NCBI GenBank assembly: GCA_965208065.1
Contig: OZ242313.1
Span: 3,534,001-3,598,000, forward strand
Length of the DNA: 64,000 nt
Origin: Bin103 sp002238925
GTDB taxonomy: Bacteria > Spirochaetota > Spirochaetia > SZUA-6 > Bin103
Reading direction: 5' to 3'
Shown here piece by piece: positions 58,971-64,000 of this stretch. Position numbers and translations under genes: made by a program. The first letter of the stretch is position 1. Each line of letters opens with the position of its first letter. Below the pieces are notes generated by a model that saw only the letters and a program-made list of their open reading frames with translations, ran no database searches and had not been told where the DNA came from.

Positions 58971-60719
58971 GTGTGGGCCGTGATTGCGTGCACGCGCCGG
59001 CCGCCCGCGGTCCTGCTCGCGGCTGCACTGGTCGCGCTGGCCGGCGCGGCCACCGCGGCGGATGACAACGTCGCCGCTGCACAACGCACCGATGTGCCGG
59101 ACACGTTCTGGGAGGCGCTGGACAGCGCCGAGGCGATGCACGCCTTCGCCGCTTCGCTGACCGACGACGAACTGCTCGGGCAGGCGTTCATGCTCGGCTA
59201 TCCCAATGCGGAGCTGACGCCGTTTCTGCTCGGCTGGATCGAGAGCCGGGGCCTGGGCGGCGTCAAGATTTTCCCGCGCAACGTGGCCAGCCTGGCGCAG
59301 CTTGCCGCCGACGTGGACGCGGTGCAGGCGGCGGCGCAGCGCCAGCCGCGCCGCATCCCGCTGCTGATCGCCACCGACGTGGAGGGCGGCTGGATCGACC
59401 ACGTCAAGCACCAGCTCTCCAAGACGCCCGGAAACCTGGCCATCGGCGCCGCCGGCATGGCCGACGACGCGTACCGCACCGGCCGCTATCTGGGCCTGGA
59501 GCTGGCCGCCCTCGGCATCAACATGAATTTCGCGCCCACGGTCGACGTGTACTCCAGTCCCGACGCCTCGGTAATCGGGCCGCGGGCGTTCGGTTCCGAC
59601 CCGGTGCAGGCCGGCCTGCTGGCGGTAGCCTGGTTTCGCGGCCTGCAGAGCGCCGGCATCATCGCCACCGCCAAACACTATCCCGGCCACGGCGCCGCCG
59701 ACCGCGACTCGCACCTGGTGCTGCCGCGCATCGCCGCCGACCGGCAACAACTGTGGGACCGCGAGCTGGTCCCCTACCGGTTCCTGATCCGCGAGGGGCT
59801 GCCGGCCGTCATGAGCGGCCACCTGGCGTTCCCGGCGATCGCCGGCGAGGACGTGCCCGCCTCGCTGTCGCCGCTATTCATGGACGAGCTGCTGCGCGAC
59901 CGGCTCGGCTTCGAGGGTGTCGTGGTCACCGACGACCTGGAGATGGCCGGCGCGGTGCAGTACGCCGGGTCGCCGGCAGAGGCGGTGGTGGCGGCCATCG
60001 CGGCGGGCAACGACTTGGCGCTGGTATCGCACACGCAGGAGTGGCAGGAACGCGCCTGGGAGGTTGCGCGGCAGCGCATGCAGGAAGACGTGCGCTTCCG
60101 GGACCGGGTGGCAGCCGCCGCGCTGCGCGTGCTGGAGGCGAAACGCGCCGCCGTGACCGCCGATCCGCCGCTGCCGCTCGCTTCGGGCGCATCGTCAGCC
60201 GGGTCGCTGGCCGACCTGGTGCCGGCGCCGGGGGCGGCGGAGTTCTTTTTCGCGTCGGCGGCGCGCGCCGTCACCGTGGTGCGGGACGCCAGGCTGCCGC
60301 TGCCCGAGGCACGCGGACGCACCTTGCTCGCGGGCCAGCACCGCGCCTTCCTGGACGCCGGCCGCCGGCGCTATCCCGACGCGGAGACCGCCAAGTTCCC
60401 CTGGAGTCCGTTCTACTACGCCCGCGAACCGCACCTCAGCGCGATTCCAGCCACCGCACGCCGCTACGACACCATCATCTTCGAGCTGGCCAACTTCAAC
60501 AGCCTGGAGATCCTCACCGCCATGGAGCCGCTCGCCGACCGCATTGTCGTGCTGTCGGCGCTTACGCCGGTGTACCTGCGGGAGGTGCCGTGGGTGCAAA
60601 CGGCGGTCGCCGTGTACGGCAACAGCGCCGCTTCGTTCGATGCCGGATTTGCCGTGCTGGCCGGCGATTACCCCGCCCCCGGGCGCTGGCCGCTGGACTT
60701 CGCCGGCGCCGCGCCATGA
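58971..60719 (+). CDS. Glycoside hydrolase family 3 (beta-N-acetylhexosaminidase/NagZ-like), exported
   Basis: The 582-residue protein has an N-terminal signal (about 8-30, VLLAAALVALAGAATAAD) and a GH3 catalytic barrel: DVEGGWIDHVK near 143, FAPTVDVYSSPDASVIGPRAFG near 186, KHYPGHGAADRDSHLVLP near 238-255 (the NagZ-type Asp-His acid/base loop), and the nucleophile Asp in VVVTDDLEMAGA near 316. A C-terminal alpha/beta extension (about 420-582) is not GH3-N-like. It would cleave N-acetylglucosaminides, for example cell-wall muropeptides, in the periplasm, unlike cytosolic NagZ. The start is GTG 58971 or GTG 58980. It overlaps the GNAT gene by 4 nt. Confidence 0.87.
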   Translation: MWAVIACTRRPPAVLLAAALVALAGAATAADDNVAAAQRTDVPDTFWEALDSAEAMHAFAASLTDDELLGQAFMLGYPNAELTPFLLGWIESRGLGGVKIFPRNVASLAQLAADVDAVQAAAQRQPRRIPLLIATDVEGGWIDHVKHQLSKTPGNLAIGAAGMADDAYRTGRYLGLELAALGINMNFAPTVDVYSSPDASVIGPRAFGSDPVQAGLLAVAWFRGLQSAGIIATAKHYPGHGAADRDSHLVLPRIAADRQQLWDRELVPYRFLIREGLPAVMSGHLAFPAIAGEDVPASLSPLFMDELLRDRLGFEGVVVTDDLEMAGAVQYAGSPAEAVVAAIAAGNDLALVSHTQEWQERAWEVARQRMQEDVRFRDRVAAAALRVLEAKRAAVTADPPLPLASGASSAGSLADLVPAPGAAEFFFASAARAVTVVRDARLPLPEARGRTLLAGQHRAFLDAGRRRYPDAETAKFPWSPFYYAREPHLSAIPATARRYDTIIFELANFNSLEILTAMEPLADRIVVLSALTPVYLREVPWVQTAVAVYGNSAASFDAGFAVLAGDYPAPGRWPLDFAGAAP

Positions 60720-61561
60720 GCGGCTGGCGCTTCGCGTCGGCCGCCGACTTGGAGCCGGTGGCCCGCGGCCTGCGCGAGTGGGAATGGGCCTACGTGCCGT
60801 TCAGCGCCCGCCTCGCCGAGTCCGCGCAGCGCTCCCGTCGGCCATGGCCGACGTGGAGCGTGCTGGTGGACGAGCACGCGTCGGGCGCCTCCCCTTCGCT
60901 CCTGGTGACGCGTTCCGGGCTGGTGCTGCCGGCGCTCGGCGGCGACCTGCCGCTGCCGCGCGCGCTGCGCCCGCTGGTGTACCGCGCATGCGGCCGCCTG
61001 CACTCCGCCATGGGCCTGCGCGCCGAGGTAGCGCGCGTCCAGGAACTGCTCGGACGCGGCTACGCGGTGGTGGATTACCTGTTGATGACCGTGGACGCCG
61101 CCTCCTGCCGCAGCGCCGCCGCACCGGCGGAGCTGAGCCTGCAGCGCGGCCGTGCGCGCGACGCGAAGCGGCTGTTCGACCTGCAGCGCGCCTACGAACT
61201 GGAAGAGGTATTGCTCGACGGCTCCCGGTTCAATGCCGACGAGTGCCTGCGCCTGCTGCGCCGCGGCCTGCAACGCGAGCTGGTCTACTTCGGCACCGTG
61301 CGCGGCCACCCGGTCACCAAGGCGGGCACCAACGCGCGCGGCGTCGCGGTCGACCAGATCGGCGGCGTGTTCACCGAGGAGCCGCGGCGCGGCCGCGGCT
61401 ACGGCGCCGCGGTCATGACCGAACTGCTGCGCAGCCTGTTTGCCGCCGGCAAGTCGGCAACCCTGTTCGTGAAACCAGACAACCGGTCCGCCATCCGCCT
61501 CTACGAGAACCTCGGCTTTGTGACCCGCGACGAATACCGCATCTGCTACTACCGTTCCTGA
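60716..61561 (+). CDS. GNAT-family acetyltransferase
   Basis: The 281-residue protein's C-terminal half (about 140-281) is a GNAT domain: LQRGRARDAKRLFDLQRAYEL, AVDQIGGVFTEEPRRGRGYGAAVMTEL (with the RGRGYG acetyl-CoA loop near 231-236), and SATLFVKPDNRSAIRLYENLGF near 248-269. The N-terminal half is a second, degenerate GNAT-like or helper domain (WSVLVDEHASGASPSLLV). The acceptor is unknown. Its ATG overlaps the GH3 stop by 4 nt, hinting at amino-sugar metabolism. Its 3' end overlaps the convergent mrfB gene by 13 nt. Confidence 0.85.
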   Translation: MSGWRFASAADLEPVARGLREWEWAYVPFSARLAESAQRSRRPWPTWSVLVDEHASGASPSLLVTRSGLVLPALGGDLPLPRALRPLVYRACGRLHSAMGLRAEVARVQELLGRGYAVVDYLLMTVDAASCRSAAAPAELSLQRGRARDAKRLFDLQRAYELEEVLLDGSRFNADECLRLLRRGLQRELVYFGTVRGHPVTKAGTNARGVAVDQIGGVFTEEPRRGRGYGAAVMTELLRSLFAAGKSATLFVKPDNRSAIRLYENLGFVTRDEYRICYYRS

Positions 61562-62736
61562 GCGGAGCGGCGCAGCTTGGCGCGGATGCGCGCCTCGCGG
61601 TGCAGCAGGAGATCCCGGTCCACGGATTGCTCGCCGGCGCCGGCCGTACCGGCGCCAAGCGCCGCAACGAACGGAACAATCGCGGTCAGCGCCGCCTGCA
61701 GGTCCCGCGCGCGATGCTCGTAGTACTTGCTCAATTCCACGGCCGCGCGCAGGCTGCCGTGCGCGCGCACCATGTCCTGCCACAACGCGACGGCGGCGCG
61801 CCAATCGGCGGCCCGCTTGAAGTGCAGTCCGAGCAGGTGGCCGGCATCCTCGTCGCCGGTGCCGTACGCCTGGCGCAGCATGCCCGCCCCGCGCCGGTCT
61901 CCCTGTTGGAGCAGGAACGAGCCCACCGCCCCGCGATCGACCCCCAGCGCCGGTTCCCGGTCCGCATCGCCGGCCAACACCCCGTTCACCACGGCCAGCA
62001 GGCGCACCAGCGCCAGAACGTCCGACTCGTTGTGCTCGAACACCGCCGGCAATTGGCCCAAGACGCCGCGGCGCAGACTGTCGAAGTAGATCTCGGGCGC
62101 CATCCATCCGGGGATGTCGTCGCCGCGCGACACGCCGAGCACCTCCTCCTCGATCGTGGTCAACCGGCAGTTGTCGAGCAGCCGGCGCCAGAAACGGCGC
62201 GCCAGGTAGAGCAGATCGAGCTGATAGCCGAGCGCCATGGTCACCCCGGACATCACCAGGCGGGTCTTGAGGATGGTGGAATCGAACGCCTTGCCATTGT
62301 AGGACACGAACACCTGAAAGCGGGAGAACAGGTCGCGCAGGTGCTCCAGGAACCGTTGCTCGCCGGGGAAATCGGCCAGAAACACCTGCTCGAACCGCAC
62401 CCGCGGCCCGTCCACCCAGGCGCATCCGACCAGGAAAATCACCGTGCCGGCGCCCGCCAGGCCGGTGGTCTCGGTGTCCCAGAACAGGCAGTCGCCGACC
62501 CGGCAGTCGGCGGGCAGCAGTTGGCTCGCGGCATCGGCACCCGTGACGCGGGCGGGAAGGGCCGCCGCGCCGCCGCGAACGTGGACGAACGGCGCAATCT
62601 CCCGCCAGCCGGCAGCGCGCAGTTGCTCCGGCACCCGCGATGCCTCCGCCAGCGGCGCCGCCGCCGCCGCTTGGGACGCCTCCGCCAGCTCGGACCCCGT
62701 GATCATCCCGAGTCGATCGCGAATCGATGCGCTCAC
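61549..62736 (-). CDS. mrfB: Ribonuclease H-like DEDD exonuclease (MrfB/YprB family)
   Basis: The 395-residue protein has the DEDD exonuclease core: DTETTGLAGAGT near 86-97 (first Asp and Glu), VSYNGKAFDSTILKTRL near 142-158 (Asp in FDS) and VFEHNESDVLALVRLL near 231-246 (final Asp). These are the defining features of YprB/MrfB-type RNase H-like nucleases. A TPR-like C-terminus follows (about 290-390; ADWRAAVALWQDMVRAHG). In B. subtilis MrfA helicase and MrfB nuclease repair mitomycin adducts. The start is GTG 62736, sharing 4 nt with the mrfA stop. An exonuclease role here is inferred from the residues and pairing. Confidence 0.87.
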   Translation of the reverse strand: MSASIRDRLGMITGSELAEASQAAAAAPLAEASRVPEQLRAAGWREIAPFVHVRGGAAALPARVTGADAASQLLPADCRVGDCLFWDTETTGLAGAGTVIFLVGCAWVDGPRVRFEQVFLADFPGEQRFLEHLRDLFSRFQVFVSYNGKAFDSTILKTRLVMSGVTMALGYQLDLLYLARRFWRRLLDNCRLTTIEEEVLGVSRGDDIPGWMAPEIYFDSLRRGVLGQLPAVFEHNESDVLALVRLLAVVNGVLAGDADREPALGVDRGAVGSFLLQQGDRRGAGMLRQAYGTGDEDAGHLLGLHFKRAADWRAAVALWQDMVRAHGSLRAAVELSKYYEHRARDLQAALTAIVPFVAALGAGTAGAGEQSVDRDLLLHREARIRAKLRRSAQER

Positions 62737-64000
62737 GCCGGTTCCCCCGCGGCCGCGGCCACCGGCTCCGCGGCCGGTGTCGCACCTACCGGCGCGCCCG
62801 GATGCAGGTGCGTTAGCGCTTCCAGCAGCCGCTCCTTGCCGTTGTGCGTTGTGCCGTCCACATCGTGCGCGTGGTCCACGCCCGACTCGGGCGGCAGCAC
62901 AACCGGTGGACCGATACAGGACGGGCACCCGGCGCCGCACGGACACGAGGCCAGCAGATCGCGGCAGCCGTCCAGCACGCGTGCCAGCTGCCCGTGCAGC
63001 CCCGCCGCCAGCCCGGCGCCGCCCGGACAGGCGTCGTACAGGTACACGGCCGGGCAGCCGAGCTCGCCGTCCCGGGTACGCGCGGCCGCCGCCAGGTCGC
63101 CGGGATCGCACAGCAGGAACAGCGGCGCCACGTTGTGCAGCAGCGCCGCCATCCCCTCCACCACGAACGAGCGCAGCGCGGCGCCGCAGCGTGCCAGGTA
63201 GGCGCCGCCCGTGGTTTGGGGCGGGAAGTGCAACACCACCGAGCAGGTGTGCATCTGGTCGGCGGGCAGATCGATGTCGCCGGCGCCGACCTTCTCGTGG
63301 GTGCCGTAACGCAGTTTCCGAAAGGCGGTCGCCCGCCGGTGCACCCGGATGTCCGCCAGGAGCAGCCCCAGCTCGGCGCCCACCTCGTCGCGCTCGCGCC
63401 GCTCAATGGTCAGCTCCGACTGCACCACCGCCTCGGTGAAATAGCCGGCATCGCTCTGCTCCACCGTGCATTGGCGGCGCTCCGGGTCGAGACCGGTAAC
63501 GATGTGCGACACGCCGTGGTGGAGATAGATCGCACCCGGGAACAGCAGCGTCTTGGCGGATGCCAAGTCCATCTCGCCAATCACCCGCCGCCGGCCTCCG
63601 CTCAGGTCGATGATCGCCACGCCGGCGGCGGTCGCGGTCCGCAATGACACCTGCTCGGCCGGATAGGAACGATCGGTCCAGTGCCAGCGCCCGGCGGTGG
63701 CCCGTACTTCGCCGCGGTCGCGCAGATGGCGCAGCAGGTCGCCGGCGGCGGCCCCGAACGACGCACCGCCGGCGCACAGTTCGGCGTCGGCAAACGGCAT
63801 CTCGAACGCCGAGCACCGCACGTGGTTCAGCAGCACGTAAATGTTGTCGGGATCCACCCAGCCGCTTTCTGGGGAGCCGGCAAAGAAATACTCGGGGTGG
63901 CGGATGATGAACTGGTCGATCGGCGACGCCGACGCGATCAGGATGGACAGGGAAGCCGTGTTGCGGCGCCCGGCGCGGCCGGCCTGCTGCCAGGTGGCGG
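62733..64000 (-). CDS. mrfA: DEAD/DEAH helicase with DUF1998 domain (MrfA/YprA family), 5' part outside window
   Basis: Only the last 422 codons are in the window; the frame is open to position 64000. The first visible residues, ATWQQAGRAGRR, are helicase motif VI. Next come PIDQFIIRHPEYFF and a winged/DUF1998 region. The C-terminus shows CPAVYLYDACPGGAGLA and CPCGAGCPSCIGPP, cysteines of the DUF1998 zinc-binding site. This is the Ski2-like MrfA helicase that works with the MrfB nuclease. The order mrfA-mrfB with a GTGA overlap matches the B. subtilis yprA-yprB unit. Motifs I to V lie beyond the window edge. Confidence 0.9.
   Translation of the reverse strand, partial: ATWQQAGRAGRRNTASLSILIASASPIDQFIIRHPEYFFAGSPESGWVDPDNIYVLLNHVRCSAFEMPFADAELCAGGASFGAAAGDLLRHLRDRGEVRATAGRWHWTDRSYPAEQVSLRTATAAGVAIIDLSGGRRRVIGEMDLASAKTLLFPGAIYLHHGVSHIVTGLDPERRQCTVEQSDAGYFTEAVVQSELTIERRERDEVGAELGLLLADIRVHRRATAFRKLRYGTHEKVGAGDIDLPADQMHTCSVVLHFPPQTTGGAYLARCGAALRSFVVEGMAALLHNVAPLFLLCDPGDLAAAARTRDGELGCPAVYLYDACPGGAGLAAGLHGQLARVLDGCRDLLASCPCGAGCPSCIGPPVVLPPESGVDHAHDVDGTTHNGKERLLEALTHLHPGAPVGATPAAEPVAAAAGEPA

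Noticed and set aside
1..64000. CRISPR array, prophage, integrase or insertion sequence
   Set aside because: No regularly spaced direct repeats, transposase or recombinase motifs, or phage genes were seen; the only mobile-type module is the toxin-antitoxin pair.

Overview
The window is very GC-rich (about two thirds or more G+C by eye) bacterial chromosome, densely packed, with genes on both strands and many 1-4 nt ATGA/GTGA/TGATG overlaps. I see no rRNA, tRNA, CRISPR array, IS element or phage. The gene set (archaeal/eukaryal-type ProRS, an HMG-CoA synthase of the mevalonate pathway, a Gld-like ABC operon with a DUF4340 protein, and an infC-rpmI-rplT / zapA / TPR / PilZ-like / tsaE-tsaB run) best fits a high-GC spirochaete (Spirochaetota, perhaps a free-living or host-associated Spirochaetaceae). 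This is inference from gene content; no marker gene settles it, and parts of the carotenoid cluster look actinobacterial.

Layout. 1-5.6 kb: a truncated PfkB sugar kinase, a Met8-like sirohaem enzyme, serS, DAHP synthase and IMP dehydrogenase. 5.6-10.9 kb: a small Cys-containing membrane protein, a TolC-like protein and a three-gene glycine betaine/proline ABC importer. 10.9-25.8 kb: fatty-acid desaturase, a PASTA-type penicillin-binding protein, proS, a PQQ-type sugar dehydrogenase, DinB-like and methyltransferase genes, leuB-hpt, an M16C protease, a Tat-exported sulfite-oxidase-like protein and an SDR. 25.9-35.1 kb: a seven-gene, tightly coupled isoprenoid/carotenoid operon (mvaS, crtE, crtY, crtI, crtB, a crtT-crtU fusion, a Rieske oxygenase) that should run from HMG-CoA synthesis to an aromatic (isorenieratene-type) carotenoid. 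35-44.4 kb: DUF3500, SDR, SLBB polysaccharide-export protein, cysteine desulfurase plus rhodanese-less ThiI, FmdB zinc ribbon, HisF/HisH and a lipoprotein. 44.4-52.2 kb: metX-metW, infC-rpmI-rplT, coiled-coil protein, zapA, TPR protein, PilZ-like protein, tsaE, tsaB. 52.2-57 kb: DUF4340 / GldG / ABC-2 permease / ATPase operon. 57.2-64 kb: FitAB/VapBC-type toxin-antitoxin, lipoate ligase family protein, GH3 glycosidase, GNAT, and the mrfB-mrfA DNA-repair pair (mrfA cut by the window edge).

Points of most interest. (1) A single 720-residue protein fuses a UbiE/CrtT-like methyltransferase to a CrtU-type carotene desaturase/methylase, followed by a coupled Rieske protein. (2) Many genes have a TANNNT -10 hexamer only 6-10 nt before the start codon, often with a TTG-type -35 box 17-18 nt further upstream, which implies widespread leaderless transcription. 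(3) The toxin-antitoxin promoter carries a perfect ACATGA-N5-TCATGT operator between -35 and -10. (4) In-frame 9-18 nt tandem repeats recur, most notably in the His/Gln/Ser-rich N-terminus of MetW.

All protein functions come from reading translated motifs, without database searches. Start codons were chosen from ribosome-binding sites, -10 spacing, overlaps and family N-termini.
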